Program-made: the position numbers and the translations under genes
NCBI RefSeq assembly: GCF_016894385.1
Contig: NZ_CP069812.1
Span: forward strand, 2,790,001 to 2,854,000
Source: Cupriavidus oxalaticus
Lineage (GTDB): Bacteria > Pseudomonadota > Gammaproteobacteria > Burkholderiales > Burkholderiaceae
DNA length: 64,000 bases
Reading direction: 5' to 3'
The notes under the pieces: generated by a model
Databases searched by the model: none
Seen by the model: the letters and a program-made list of their open reading frames with translations, nothing else
What the model was told of the DNA's origin: nothing
Shown: one piece after another, positions 11,302-20,927 of the stretch
How positions within the stretch are numbered: the stretch's first letter is position 1
How the letters are laid out: each line of letters begins with the position of its first letter

Positions 11302-12927
11302 ATGCAGAACTTCAACTGGACCAACCCCTATCCCTCCGTGCGCATCCCGCTGTTTGCGCGCAACGTGGTGTCGACCTCGCACCCGCTGGCCGCGCAGGCC
11401 GGCCTGCGCATGCTGCTCAAGGGCGGCAATGCCGTCGATGCCGCCATCGCCGCGGCGGCCGCGATCACCATCGTCGAGCCGGTCTCGTGCGGCCTGGGCA
11501 GCGATGCCTTCGCCATCCTGTGGGACGGCAAGGAACTGCATGGGCTGAACTCGTCGGGCGTGGCCCCGGCCGCCTGGAACCCGGAGTACTTCAGGAACAA
11601 GTACGGCACCGACGCCAACGGCCTGGCCAACCGCCCGATCCGCGGCTGGGACTCGGTCACCGTGCCCGGCGTGATCGCCGGCTGGGCGGCGATGCACGAG
11701 CGCTTCGGCAAGCTGCCCTTCGCCGACCTGATGGAGCCGGCGATCGAGATCGCCGAGCGCGGCTACGCCGTGCCGCCGGTGGTGGCGCACAAGTGGGCCG
11801 CCGCGGTGCCCGAGCTGAAGGACCAGCCGGGCTACGCCGAGACCTTCATGCCCAACGGCCGCGCGCCGCTGGTCGGCGAGAAGTTCACCATGAAGGCCGC
11901 CGCCGAGACGCTGCGCAAGATCGGCGAGACGCGCGGGCGCGCCTACTACGAAGGCGAGATCGCCGAGAAGATCGCCGCCTTCAGCCAGCAGTGCGGCGGC
12001 GCGATGACGCTGGACGACCTGCGCAACTATCGCCCCGACTGGGTCAAGCCGATCAGCCAGGCCTACCGCGGCTACGAGCTGCACGAGATCCCGCCCAACG
12101 GCCAGGGCATCGCCGCGCTGGTGGCGCTGGGCATCCTCGGCCAGTTCGACATGGCCTCGATCCCGGTCGACTCGGTCGATTCACAGCACCTGCAGATCGA
12201 AGCGATGAAGCTGGCCTTCGCCGACCTGTACCGCTACGTGGCCGATCCGCGCAGCATGGAGGTCACGCCCGAGCAGATGCTGGACGACGCCTACCTGAAG
12301 TCGCGCGCGAAGCTGATCGACATGCAGCGCGCCACGCATTTCAACTTCGGCATGCCCAAGGTGGGCGGCACCATCTACCTGACCGCCGCGGACGAAAACG
12401 GCATGATGGTCTCGTTCATCCAGTCAAACTACATGGGCTTCGGCTCGGGCGTGGTGGTGCCGGGCACCGGCATCAGCCTGCAGAACCGCGGCGTGGGCTT
12501 CTCGATGGATCCCAAGTCGGCCAACGCCGTGGCCGGCGGCAAGCGCCCGTTCCACACCATCATCCCGGCCTTCCTGACCAGGGACGGCCACCCGGTGATG
12601 AGCTTCGGCGTGATGGGCGGCGACATGCAGCCGCAGGGCCATCTGCAGACGGTGGTGCGCATGCTGGACTACAACCAGCAGCCGCAGGCCGCATGCTGCG
12701 CACCGCGCTGGAAGGTCAACCGCGATTTCACGCTGGACGTGGAAGGCACCATGGACCCGGCCACGGTCGAAGGCCTGAAGGCGCGCGGGCACCAGTTGAA
12801 GTCGGTGGACGATCCGTACATGGACTTCGGCTCCGGCCAATTCATCTGGCGCCTGTCGGACGATCCGGAGCAAGGTTACGTGGCGGCCAGCGACAGCCGG
12901 CGCGACGGGCAGGCGGTGGGTTTCTGA
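11302..12927 (+). CDS. gamma-glutamyltransferase family protein (Ntn hydrolase)
   Basis: A 541-residue protein of the GGT family, whose precursors cleave themselves before a Thr that becomes the nucleophile. The N-terminal part has STSHPLAAQAGLRMLLKGGN and GCGLGSD-like features; the likely cleavage site is before Thr357 in KVGGTIYLTAADENGMMVSF, followed by FGSGVVVPGTGISLQNRG. No signal peptide is visible, so unlike E. coli Ggt it should act in the cytoplasm, as in the YwrD-type subgroup. Its place downstream of a Bug receptor suggests hydrolysis of an imported gamma-glutamyl or related amide. The exact substrate is unknown. Confidence 0.9.
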   Translation: MQNFNWTNPYPSVRIPLFARNVVSTSHPLAAQAGLRMLLKGGNAVDAAIAAAAAITIVEPVSCGLGSDAFAILWDGKELHGLNSSGVAPAAWNPEYFRNKYGTDANGLANRPIRGWDSVTVPGVIAGWAAMHERFGKLPFADLMEPAIEIAERGYAVPPVVAHKWAAAVPELKDQPGYAETFMPNGRAPLVGEKFTMKAAAETLRKIGETRGRAYYEGEIAEKIAAFSQQCGGAMTLDDLRNYRPDWVKPISQAYRGYELHEIPPNGQGIAALVALGILGQFDMASIPVDSVDSQHLQIEAMKLAFADLYRYVADPRSMEVTPEQMLDDAYLKSRAKLIDMQRATHFNFGMPKVGGTIYLTAADENGMMVSFIQSNYMGFGSGVVVPGTGISLQNRGVGFSMDPKSANAVAGGKRPFHTIIPAFLTRDGHPVMSFGVMGGDMQPQGHLQTVVRMLDYNQQPQAACCAPRWKVNRDFTLDVEGTMDPATVEGLKARGHQLKSVDDPYMDFGSGQFIWRLSDDPEQGYVAASDSRRDGQAVGF

Positions 12928-12961
12928 GCCCGCCGGCCTGGACTGCCAACGACATGCAAGA

Positions 12962-12983
12962 CGCCCCGAAAGGGGCGTTCTTG
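12962..12983 (+). terminator. weak intrinsic terminator after the GGT-like gene
   Basis: A 6-base-pair stem CGCCCC/GGGGCG with a GAAA tetraloop is followed by a broken T tract (TTCTTG then CTTT). It probably ends the receptor-GGT transcript. Confidence 0.6.
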
Positions 12984-13095
12984 CTTTCCGCCCCCCATCC
13001 CGCAACTGGCCCGCTCGCGATCGCGGCAACTGTTCATGGCGCGCGCGCCACGGCTCCGTACACTGTTTCCCCGACAAGCCTCCGGAGCCTGCATC

Positions 13096-13956
13096 ATGCC
13101 CACCTACGCCTTCCGCCTGCTCAACGTCTTCGCCGAGTCCACCTTCGGCGGCAATCCCCTGTGCGTGTTCGAAGACGCGCGCGGCATGGACGAGGCCACC
13201 ATGCAGGCGCTGGCGCTGCAGTTCAACCTGTCGGAAACCACCTTCATCCTGCCATCGGACAACGCCAGCGCGCGCGTGCGCATCTTCACGCCCGGCTATG
13301 AGATGCGTTTTGCCGGCCACCCCACGCTGGGCACCGCGCACGTGGTGCGCGAACTGGCCGGCACCGGCGACACGCTGACGCTCGAATTCCTCGCCGGCGT
13401 GGTCCCGGTGACGGCGCAGGACGATGTCTGGACCTTCACCGCGCCGCACAGCGGCATGCCGAAGACCGCCCCGGCGGGCCTGCCCGATGCCGAACTGGCA
13501 AGCCTGCTCGGCCTGCAGGAAAGCGACCTGCTGGTGTCGCCGCTGTGGGTGGACACCGGCGCCGACCAGCTGCTGGTGGCCGTGAACAGCACCGATGCCG
13601 TGCGGCGCGCCAATCCCGACAGCGCACGGCTCGACATCTGGCCGCAGAGCAGCCTGGGCCGCAAGACCGCTTACGTGTTCGCCTTCGATCCCGGGCAGCC
13701 GGGCCGCGTGCTGTCGCGCTATTTCTTCACCAAGCAGGGCGGCGGCGTGGCCGAGGACCCGGGCACGGGCTCGGCCTGCGCCAACCTGGGTGGCTGGCTG
13801 CTCGCCACCGGCCGGGCGCTGCCGGCCGAATACCTCATCGACCAGGGCGAGGCCGTCGGCCGTCCCTGCCGGTTGCGCCTGTCGGTCGGCGCGGGCGGCG
13901 CGATCCGCGTGGGCGGCCGCGTGCTGGAGATCGGCCGCGGCACCGTGACGCTCTGA
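13096..13956 (+). CDS. PhzF family isomerase-like protein
   Basis: A 286-residue protein of the PhzF/DapF-like fold. It opens with MPTYAFRLLNVFAESTFGGN and has the PhzF landmarks FNLSETTFIL (the conserved Glu is the catalytic residue in PhzF), FTPGYEMRFAGHPTLGTAHV and EDPGTGSACANLGGWL. Most such proteins outside phenazine clusters have unknown substrates, and no phenazine genes are nearby. The ATG at 13096 is used because it begins the conserved fold; a longer frame from 13036 is not supported by a ribosome binding site. Confidence 0.85.
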   Translation: MPTYAFRLLNVFAESTFGGNPLCVFEDARGMDEATMQALALQFNLSETTFILPSDNASARVRIFTPGYEMRFAGHPTLGTAHVVRELAGTGDTLTLEFLAGVVPVTAQDDVWTFTAPHSGMPKTAPAGLPDAELASLLGLQESDLLVSPLWVDTGADQLLVAVNSTDAVRRANPDSARLDIWPQSSLGRKTAYVFAFDPGQPGRVLSRYFFTKQGGGVAEDPGTGSACANLGGWLLATGRALPAEYLIDQGEAVGRPCRLRLSVGAGGAIRVGGRVLEIGRGTVTL

Positions 13957-14044
13957 GCGCACGGCGCGTCACGATGCCGCCCCGCCGGCTGCGCTACATT
14001 GTCGGCTTGCCCCGCCAATCTTCCCGCCCTCGCCCCGATCCGCC

Positions 14045-14662
14045 ATGACCTCGCACGCCATCACCTCCCTGGCCGAACTGGAAGCGCTCTACGCCCAGCC
14101 CGCGGCGCCGTCGCTGTCAAAGGAAGTCGACTACCTGCATCCGCACTACCGCGCCTTTATCGAGGCCGCCCCGTTCTGCCTGCTGTCGACGGTCGCCGAC
14201 GACTGGGCCGAATGCTCGCCGCGCGGCGACATGCCCGGTTTCGTGCAGGTGCTGGACGAACACACGCTGCTGCTGCCCGACCGGCGCGGCAACAACCGCA
14301 TCGACAGCCTGCGCAATATCGTGGCCGATCCGCGCGTGGGCCTGCTGTTCGTGATCCCCGGCGTGAACGAGACCATCCGCGTCAACGGCCGCGCGCAGAT
14401 CAGCGTCGACCCGGCGCTGATCGCGCGCTGCGTGGTCGACGGCAAGGCGCCGACCACGGTGCTGGTGATCACGGTGCAGTCGGTGTTCTTCCAGTGCGCC
14501 CGCGCGCTGATCCGCTCGCGCCTGTGGGCCGCGGATGCGCAGGTCGCGCGGCAGTCGCTGCCGAGCAACGGCGAGATCCTGGCCACGCTGAGCGAGAACG
14601 CCATCGACGGCGCCGCCTATGACCGCGACCTGCCCGAACGGCAGCGTAATTCTCTGTACTAG
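14045..14662 (+). CDS. pyridoxamine-phosphate-oxidase-like FMN-binding protein
   Basis: A 205-residue split-barrel flavin protein. The segment FCLLSTVADDWAECSPRGDM followed by LLLPDRRGNNRIDSLRNI and VGLLFVIPGVNETIRVNGRA matches the MSMEG_1061-type subgroup of the PNPOx-like superfamily. Such proteins reduce or bind small molecules using FMN or F420; no function can be assigned here. Its TAG stop codon shares the bases CTAG with the stop of the convergent CaiB-like gene. Confidence 0.8.
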   Translation: MTSHAITSLAELEALYAQPAAPSLSKEVDYLHPHYRAFIEAAPFCLLSTVADDWAECSPRGDMPGFVQVLDEHTLLLPDRRGNNRIDSLRNIVADPRVGLLFVIPGVNETIRVNGRAQISVDPALIARCVVDGKAPTTVLVITVQSVFFQCARALIRSRLWAADAQVARQSLPSNGEILATLSENAIDGAAYDRDLPERQRNSLY

Positions 14663-16095
14663 CGTGGCAGCCACTCCGGCGCATGCGTGCCGAGCGGCTC
14701 GGACGGCAGCGCCCAGCGCGCCGGCGTCCCGGACAGCTGCGCCGCGTGGCGCACCACGGTCAGCATGCCGAAGCCGGACGGCACCGCTTCGAGCAGGTCG
14801 GCGACATCGTCGATCTTCTGCTCGGGCGCCTTCAGCCCCTGCGGCACCCGCCCCAGCCCGCGCAGCCACTGCCCCACCTGCGCCAGCGACACGCGCACGT
14901 GCCAGCTGCCGCCTTCCAGCGCGCGCCGGTGCAGCGCGGCCATCGCGCCGAATGCCAGCAGGTAGCCCGCGGCATGGTCCAGCACCTGCGCCGGCAATGG
15001 CCGCGGGGTGTCGCTGCCGGCCGCTTCGGCCTCGGCGTGGTTGAAACCGGTGGCGGTCTGCACCAGCGAATCGAAACCGCGCTTGTGCGCCCACGGCCCG
15101 ACGTGGCCGTACGCGCTCAGCGACACATAGACGATGCCCGGCCGCGCCCGCGCCGCGGCTTCCGGGCCCACGCCCAGTTCGGCCAGGCCGCCGGGCCGGT
15201 AGCCCTGCACCATCACGTCGGCGCCGTGCAGCAGCTTGTGCAGCGTGCGCTTGTCGTCGGGATCGCGCAGATCGAGCTGGCAGCTGCGCTTGCCGCGGCC
15301 GGTGTCGATCACCAGCGGCGCGATCGACGGCAGGTGCGCGGCGGTCACCAGCAGCACGTCCGCGCCATGCGCGGCCAGCGTGCGACCCGCCACCGGGCCG
15401 GCGATGATGCGGGTGAAATCGAGCACGCGCACCCCTGACAGCGGCTGCGCATCGGGGGATGCGGGCGCCGCCAGCGGCTGCGGCGGCGCGTCGCCGATGC
15501 GCTCCAGCGTCACCGGCGGCAGGCCGCGCAGCGCCGCGGCCTGCGGATGGCGGTCCCATTCGTCGAAGCTGCGCAGCGCAGCGACCACCAGCCCGGCATC
15601 GGAGGCGGCGGTTTCGAACGTCTCGGCTTCCCGCTTTTCCAGCGCCGCCTGCACCGCCGCCTTGTCATAGGCGCAGCCCAGCAAGCGCAGCACGCCGTCG
15701 CGGTGGTGCGGGAAATTGGTGTGCAGCCGGACCCAGCGGCCGTCGCCGCAGCGGTAGATCCCGGCGATCTTGTCCCACAGCTCGGGCGCGGGGCCACCGT
15801 CGACGCGCAGGTAGCGCTCGCTGCGGAACTCGGCGATGGCATGGCGCATGTCGACGCTGACGTCCTGCCAGCGGCCGCTGCGTCCTTGCCACAGCGTGGC
15901 GGCGGCCAGCGCCGATGCGGCCAGGCTGGCCTGCGCCGCGGTCCCCACGGCAAAGCTCGAAGGCAGCACCGGCTCGGCGCCGTCCAGGCGCAGGTGGGCC
16001 AGCGCCTCGGCGGGCAGGCCGGCATCGCGCCACAGCGCGGCAACGACATCGTGGGGCATGGGCGGCACTTGTGCCGCATCGGGATGGGCGTTCAT
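14659..16095 (-). CDS. CaiB/BaiF-like protein with apparently swapped halves
   Basis: A 478-residue protein related to class III CoA-transferases, but the order of parts is unusual. Residues 55-200 resemble the C-terminal half of a standard CaiB protein (RWQDVSVDMRHAIAEF, then CGDGRWVRLHTNFPHHRDGV), while residues 220-360 resemble its N-terminal half (GVRVLDFTRIIAGPVAGRTL, ADVMVQGYRPGGLAELGVG, YVSLSAYGHVGPW). A second copy of the core helix and strand follows (residues 375-412, WHVRVSLAQVGQW). The position of the catalytic Asp is Met83 (Asp82 is one residue off) in the first copy and Gln406 in the second. It may be a permuted transferase or a non-catalytic relative. The ATG at 16095 suits the domain start; upstream codons are not supported. 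Confidence 0.8.
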   Translation of the reverse strand: MNAHPDAAQVPPMPHDVVAALWRDAGLPAEALAHLRLDGAEPVLPSSFAVGTAAQASLAASALAAATLWQGRSGRWQDVSVDMRHAIAEFRSERYLRVDGGPAPELWDKIAGIYRCGDGRWVRLHTNFPHHRDGVLRLLGCAYDKAAVQAALEKREAETFETAASDAGLVVAALRSFDEWDRHPQAAALRGLPPVTLERIGDAPPQPLAAPASPDAQPLSGVRVLDFTRIIAGPVAGRTLAAHGADVLLVTAAHLPSIAPLVIDTGRGKRSCQLDLRDPDDKRTLHKLLHGADVMVQGYRPGGLAELGVGPEAAARARPGIVYVSLSAYGHVGPWAHKRGFDSLVQTATGFNHAEAEAAGSDTPRPLPAQVLDHAAGYLLAFGAMAALHRRALEGGSWHVRVSLAQVGQWLRGLGRVPQGLKAPEQKIDDVADLLEAVPSGFGMLTVVRHAAQLSGTPARWALPSEPLGTHAPEWLPR

Positions 16096-16351
16096 GGACG
16101 TTCCTGCTGCGATGGACGACAGCCGGCCATGGCCGGCACGGGTCTCCATGCTACTCCGGCGCGTCACTTTCGGTGCGGCCAACCCGCGCCGGCAACGGAC
16201 AAGACCACAAATGAGCCGATGCTCACGGCGTGCGGCGCCGCCGGCACGGTAAAATCCCGGTATTGGCATTCCGCCACGCAATCTGACGACCCGACCGGCC
16301 ACCGAATCGATCCAACCCATCGATCCATCCGGCCGGCCAACCGGCGCCACC

Positions 16352-18109
16352 ATGAGCCACGACAACAAGCCTACCGACAGCACCCCAGCCGCCTCCAACT
16401 TCCTGCGGAGCATCATCGACCAGGACCTCGCCGCCGGCACCTACGCCGGCCGCCAGGACAAGCAAGGCGAGCCGCTGCCGACCGTCATCACCCGCTTCCC
16501 GCCGGAGCCCAACGGCTACCTGCATATCGGCCATGCCAAGAGCATCTGCCTGAACTTCGGGCTGGCGCGCGACTACGGCGGCCGCTGCCACCTGCGCTTC
16601 GACGACACCAACCCGGTCAAGGAAGACACCGAATACGTCGATTCGATCATCGACGCCGTGCACTGGCTCGGCTTCTCCTGGGACAGCGAAGGCAAGGACG
16701 GCCAGAAGCAGCCGCACCTGTACTACGCCAGCGACTACTTCGACCAGCTCTACGCCTTTGCCGAAACCCTGATCGAGCGCGGCGCCGCTTATATCGACAG
16801 CCAGTCGGCCGAGCAGATCGCCGCCAGCCGCGGCAACTTCTCGGAGCCGGGCAAGCCCTCGCCCTACCGCGACCGCACCGTCGAGGAAAACCTGCAGCTG
16901 TTCCGCGACATGCGCGCCGGCAAGTACGCCGACGGCGAGCACGTGCTGCGCGCGAAGATCGACATGACCGCGCCCAACATCGTGATGCGCGACCCGGTGC
17001 TCTACCGCATCCGCCACGCGCATCACCACCGCACGGGCGACAAGTGGTGCATCTACCCGATGTACGACTTCACCCACTGCATCTCGGACGCGCTGGAAAA
17101 TATCTCGCACTCGCTGTGCACGCTGGAGTTCGAGAACAACCGGCCGCTGTACGACTGGGTGCTGGAGCACCTGCGTGACGCCGGCGTGTTCCGCGACCCG
17201 CTGCCGCACCAGTATGAGTTCGCGCGCCTGAACCTGACCTACGCCATCACCAGCAAGCGCAGGCTCAAGCAGCTGGTGGACGAGAACCGTGTCGACGGCT
17301 GGGACGACCCGCGCATGCCCACGCTGGTCGGCGTGCGCCGCCGCGGCTATACGCCCGAATCGATCCAGCTGTTCTGCGACCGCGTCGGCGTGGCCAAGGC
17401 CGACAGCTGGATCGACATGAGCACGCTCGAAGGCGCGGTGCGCGACGACCTGGACGGCCGGGCCGCGCGCGGCGTGGCCGTGCTGGACCCGCTCAAGCTG
17501 GTCATCGACAACTACCCCGAGGGCCAGAGCGAGGAATGCTCGGCCCCGGTCCATCCGAAGAAGCCGGAACTGGGCAAGCGTGTGTTCCCGCTGTCGCGCG
17601 AGTTGTGGATCGAGCGCGAGGACTTCAACGAGACCCCGCCCAAGGGCTATTTCCGCCTGTTCCCGGGCAACAAGGTGCGGCTGAAGTACGGCTACGTGAT
17701 CGAGTGCACCGGCGTGGACAAGGACGCTGACGGCAACGTCGTCGCCGTGCATGCCAGCTACCTGCCCGACACCAAGAGCGGCACGCCGGGCGCCGACAGC
17801 GTCAAGGTCAAGGGCGTGATCCACTGGGTCAGCGCGGCGCACGGCTACGAGGCCGAAGTGCGCCTGTACGACCGCCTGTTCAGCGACCCCAACCCGGACG
17901 CCGGCGGCAAGAACTTCCTGGACGCGCTCAACCCCGATTCCAAGAAGGTGGTCACCGCCTACCTGGAGCCGGGCCTGCGCGAGGCGCAGCCGGAAGACCG
18001 CTTCCAGTTCGAGCGCCACGGCTACTTCGTTGCCGACCGCACTGATTCGCAGCCGGGCAAGCCGGTCTTCAACCGCATCGTCGGGTTGAAGGACAGCTGG
18101 GGCAAGTGA
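16352..18109 (+). CDS. glnS: glutaminyl-tRNA synthetase
   Basis: A 585-residue class I synthetase that charges tRNA-Gln. The HIGH motif is at residues 58-61 ([19 protein letters not shown]), the second signature is [20 protein letters not shown] (Thr replaces the Met of the E. coli MSKRK motif), and the GlnRS-specific [15 protein letters not shown] and C-terminal anticodon-binding beta barrels ([20 protein letters not shown]) follow. Length is close to the family norm. The stop codon overlaps the start of the S4 protein gene by one base (TGATG), so the two are translationally coupled. Confidence 0.97.
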   Translation: MSHDNKPTDSTPAASNFLRSIIDQDLAAGTYAGRQDKQGEPLPTVITRFPPEPNGYLHIGHAKSICLNFGLARDYGGRCHLRFDDTNPVKEDTEYVDSIIDAVHWLGFSWDSEGKDGQKQPHLYYASDYFDQLYAFAETLIERGAAYIDSQSAEQIAASRGNFSEPGKPSPYRDRTVEENLQLFRDMRAGKYADGEHVLRAKIDMTAPNIVMRDPVLYRIRHAHHHRTGDKWCIYPMYDFTHCISDALENISHSLCTLEFENNRPLYDWVLEHLRDAGVFRDPLPHQYEFARLNLTYAITSKRRLKQLVDENRVDGWDDPRMPTLVGVRRRGYTPESIQLFCDRVGVAKADSWIDMSTLEGAVRDDLDGRAARGVAVLDPLKLVIDNYPEGQSEECSAPVHPKKPELGKRVFPLSRELWIEREDFNETPPKGYFRLFPGNKVRLKYGYVIECTGVDKDADGNVVAVHASYLPDTKSGTPGADSVKVKGVIHWVSAAHGYEAEVRLYDRLFSDPNPDAGGKNFLDALNPDSKKVVTAYLEPGLREAQPEDRFQFERHGYFVADRTDSQPGKPVFNRIVGLKDSWGK

Positions 18110-18345
18110 TGGGCAAGGCAACTCCGGTACAGAGCATCACCTTCCCGCTCGAGGGCGAGTTCATCGCCCTCAACGACCTGCTCAAGCTGGCCGGCGTGTG
18201 CGACAGCGGCGGCGCCGGCAAGGCGCTGGTCGCCGCCGGCGAAGTCTCGGTGGACGGCGCGCCCGAATCGCGCAAGACTGCGAAGATTCGCGCCGGCCAG
18301 GTGGTTGGCCTGGCGGGCATCGAGATCCGCGTGGTCGCCGCCTGA
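18109..18345 (+). CDS. small S4-domain RNA-binding protein (YbcJ-like)
   Basis: A 78-residue protein consisting of one S4 fold: EFIALNDLLKLAGVCDSGGA, KALVAAGEVSVDGAPESRKT and KIRAGQVVGLAGIEIRV. S4 domains bind structured RNA; YbcJ-like proteins are stand-alone copies of unknown target. The ATG overlaps the last base of the glnS stop codon, making the pair an operon. Confidence 0.85.
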   Translation: MGKATPVQSITFPLEGEFIALNDLLKLAGVCDSGGAGKALVAAGEVSVDGAPESRKTAKIRAGQVVGLAGIEIRVVAA

Positions 18346-18405
18346 CCGCGCTACCGGCCGCAGCGGCCGCCGGGCCGCTGCGGCGCTGTAACAAGGACCG
18401 AAACC

Positions 18406-18789
18406 ATGCCGATCGCGTTCTGGTGCGTCTTGCTGGCCGGCGTGCTGCCGCTTGCCACGGTAGCCATCGCCAAGGCCAGCGGGCCCGGTTTCGACAACCA
18501 TGACCCGCGCGGCTGGCTCGACAAGCAGTCCGGGCGCGCGCGGCGCGCGGACATGGCGCACCGCAACCATTTCGAGGCTTTTCCCTTCTTTGCCGCGGCG
18601 GTGCTCACCGCAAGCTTTCTGCAAGCGCCGCAGGCGCGCATCGACGAGCTGTCGATGGTCTTCATCCTCGCCCGCATCCTCTACACCGTGTGCTACCTGA
18701 CCGACCGGGCCACGCTGCGCACACTGTGCTGGACCATCGGGTACCTGTCGGTGGTGGGGATTTTCCTGCTGCCGGTGTTCGTGCACTGA
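18406..18789 (+). CDS. MAPEG family membrane protein
   Basis: A 127-residue membrane protein with four hydrophobic segments. The motif ARRADMAHRNHFEAFPFFAAAVLTA (around residues 43-67) with Arg-x-x-x-x-Asn-x-x-Glu is the signature of bacterial MAPEG proteins, relatives of eukaryotic membrane glutathione transferases and eicosanoid enzymes. The bacterial role is unknown. The YceI gene starts three bases after the stop codon, so they are probably co-expressed. Confidence 0.85.
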   Translation: MPIAFWCVLLAGVLPLATVAIAKASGPGFDNHDPRGWLDKQSGRARRADMAHRNHFEAFPFFAAAVLTASFLQAPQARIDELSMVFILARILYTVCYLTDRATLRTLCWTIGYLSVVGIFLLPVFVH

Positions 18790-18792
18790 GCC

Positions 18793-19392
18793 ATGGCAGC
18801 ACCCGTTCGTCGGCTGGCCGCCGTGGCGATCGCCATGCTGGGCAACGCCGGCGCCAGCGCCGCGCCGGTGGAATACACGCTCGACCCGGTCCACACCTCC
18901 GTCTATTTCGGCGCCAGCCATTTCGAGCGCAGCTCGGTGCGCGGGCGCTTCGGCAAGATCGACGGGCGCATCGTCTACGACGCCGACAGCGGCGCCGGCG
19001 CGATCGACGTGACCGTCGACCTGGCCTCGGTCGACACCGGCAACCGCACGCTCGACGGCGTGCTGCGTTCCGCACAATTCTTCGATATCGCGCAGTTTCC
19101 CCTGGCGCGGCTGCGCGCCGATCGTTTTATCAGCGACGGCGGCCGGCTTGTGGCGGTGGAAGGCGAGCTGAGCCTGCACGGCGTCACCCGTCCGGTCCGG
19201 CTGCAGGCCGAGCGCTTCCGCTGCGGCGAGATCACGCTGTTCGGCGTGTCTCGGCAAGTGTGCGGCGGCGACTTCCGCGCCGAAGTGCCGCGCAGTGCCT
19301 TCGGCATGACCCGCTTCCTGCCCGATGCGGGTGACATCGTGACGCTCCATGTGGCGGTCGAGGCATCGCCGGCGAGCAGCCCCGCGCGCTAG
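18793..19392 (+). CDS. YceI family periplasmic lipid-binding protein
   Basis: A 199-residue secreted protein with a signal peptide ending near GASA-AP. The YceI fold, a lipocalin-like barrel that holds isoprenoid or amphipathic lipids, is marked by VEYTLDPVHTSVYFGASHFE, GRFGKIDGRIVYD, DVTVDLASVDTGNRTLDG and FFDIAQFPLARLRADRF. It follows the MAPEG gene almost directly; YceI genes are often paired with membrane proteins. Its ligand is not known. Confidence 0.88.
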   Translation: MAAPVRRLAAVAIAMLGNAGASAAPVEYTLDPVHTSVYFGASHFERSSVRGRFGKIDGRIVYDADSGAGAIDVTVDLASVDTGNRTLDGVLRSAQFFDIAQFPLARLRADRFISDGGRLVAVEGELSLHGVTRPVRLQAERFRCGEITLFGVSRQVCGGDFRAEVPRSAFGMTRFLPDAGDIVTLHVAVEASPASSPAR

Positions 19393-19492
19393 CCCAACGC
19401 GTCACCTGCCGGAAAGGTTTCTCTTGTAGAATCAGCGCTTTGCCCAATCCCTGCCACGCCCGCCGCGTGTGCGGCAACGCGAGACAGAGACC

Positions 19493-19801
19493 ATGTTCGA
19501 GATCCATTCCGGCGACATCGTCGCGGCCGCCCTGGCCGCCGCTGGAGCCTGCCTGCTGTGCAGCATTCCAGGCGATTTCCTGCGCCGCTTCCCGCTGTGG
19601 GCGGTGCAGACCTATGGCCGCGGCGCCCTGCTGATGCCGTTCCTGGCCATGATGGTCGGCACGTGGCTGTTCCGCCTCGGCGTGGCCGGCCAGCTCGATA
19701 CCGACGCCGGCCAGGCGCTGGTGGTGGCTGCCGGCTTCCTGACCACGCTGCTGCTGTCGGCCCTGCTGCGCTTCTACCTGAAGGAATACCGCAAGCGCTG
19801 A
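19493..19801 (+). CDS. small membrane protein of unknown function
   Basis: A 102-residue protein with three hydrophobic segments (about residues 8-24, 42-62 and 74-94) and a basic C-terminus (LKEYRKR). I do not recognise a family. The ATG at 19493 is chosen over an upstream in-frame one at 19469 because the latter adds a charged tail without a ribosome binding site. It stands alone between yceI and yaeQ. Confidence 0.6.
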   Translation: MFEIHSGDIVAAALAAAGACLLCSIPGDFLRRFPLWAVQTYGRGALLMPFLAMMVGTWLFRLGVAGQLDTDAGQALVVAAGFLTTLLLSALLRFYLKEYRKR

Positions 19802-19952
19802 GGCGCCTCCGGCCTGCATCCCGGCCGGCCATTTGTGCCGGCTGGCCCACCTTGCCCTGCCCGCGCGCGTACGGCTGCGCCGCCGAATCGCGTATGATGC
19901 GGCCTTTCGCGCTCCGCGCCGCCGTGCCGGACGCAGCCGCACATCTTTCTCC

Positions 19953-20501
19953 ATGGCGCTCAAGTCCACCATCTTCAAAGCCGAACTGGCCGTCTCCGAC
20001 ATGGACCGGCCCTACTACGGCAGCCACAGCCTCACCATTGCCCAGCATCCGTCCGAGAACGACGCGCGCATGATGGTGCGCGTGCTCGCCTTCGCCTGCG
20101 AGGCCACCGAAACGCTGGCATTCACCCGCGGCCTGGACGAGCCGGACGAGCCCGACCTGTGGGACAAGCGCCTGACCGGCGACATCGCCCACTGGGTCGA
20201 GCTGGGCCAGCCCGACGAAGCGCGCCTGAAGCGCGCCGCCGCCCGCGCCGAGCGCGTGACCGTCTACACCTACAGCGGCGCCAGCGCGCGCGAGTGGTGG
20301 AAGGGCATGGCGGGCAAGGCCGGCAAGCTGCGCAATGTCACCGTCTACAATGTCCCGACGGAAGCGGTCGACGCGCTCGCCGCGCTGGCGCAGCGCGCGA
20401 TGCGCCTGTCGGTGACGATCCAGGACGGCGATATCTGGGTCGCCGACGACGACCGCAACGTGCAACTGCAACTGGACGTGCTGCAGCGCGCCCAGGATTG
20501 A
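19953..20501 (+). CDS. yaeQ: YaeQ family protein
   Basis: A 182-residue protein that matches YaeQ over its full length: [60 protein letters not shown] and the C-terminal [20 protein letters not shown]. The family has a PD-(D/E)XK nuclease-like fold (the ENDARMM and [11 protein letters not shown] segments line the predicted site), but its biological role is not settled. The ATG at 19953 gives the conserved N-terminus. Confidence 0.9.
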   Translation: MALKSTIFKAELAVSDMDRPYYGSHSLTIAQHPSENDARMMVRVLAFACEATETLAFTRGLDEPDEPDLWDKRLTGDIAHWVELGQPDEARLKRAAARAERVTVYTYSGASAREWWKGMAGKAGKLRNVTVYNVPTEAVDALAALAQRAMRLSVTIQDGDIWVADDDRNVQLQLDVLQRAQD

Positions 20502-20574
20502 ACGAGGCGGCCACCGCCGCGCTCCCGATTCACCTCGACTGGTCCCTGCCAGTTTCTATCGGAAGGAAATCACC

Positions 20575-20922
20575 ATGCAAACCACGCCCTCTGGCCTGCA
20601 ATACGAAGACACCACCGTCGGCTCCGGCGCCGAAGCCACCGCCGGCAAGCACGTCACCGTGCACTACACCGGCTGGCTGTACGAAAACGGCCAGGCCGGC
20701 CGCAAGTTCGATTCGAGCAAGGACCGCAACGATCCGTTCGTGTTCCCGCTGGGCGCCGGCCACGTGATCCGCGGCTGGGACGAAGGCGTGCAGGGGATGA
20801 AGGTCGGCGGCGTGCGCCGCCTGGTGATCCCGGCCGACCTCGGCTACGGTGCGCGCGGCGCCGGCGGCGTGATCCCGCCGAACGCGACGCTGCTGTTTGA
20901 AGTGGAACTGCTGGCGGTTTAA
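20575..20922 (+). CDS. FKBP-type peptidyl-prolyl isomerase
   Basis: A 115-residue single-domain FKBP that speeds cis-trans isomerisation of prolyl bonds. It shows [58 protein letters not shown] and [16 protein letters not shown], with the binding-pocket Tyr, Phe, Asp and Trp residues in place. No signal peptide is present, so it is cytoplasmic. A GGAAA site precedes the ATG. A REP-like inverted repeat follows directly after the stop codon. Confidence 0.95.
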   Translation: MQTTPSGLQYEDTTVGSGAEATAGKHVTVHYTGWLYENGQAGRKFDSSKDRNDPFVFPLGAGHVIRGWDEGVQGMKVGGVRRLVIPADLGYGARGAGGVIPPNATLLFEVELLAV

Positions 20923-20927
20923 CGGCC

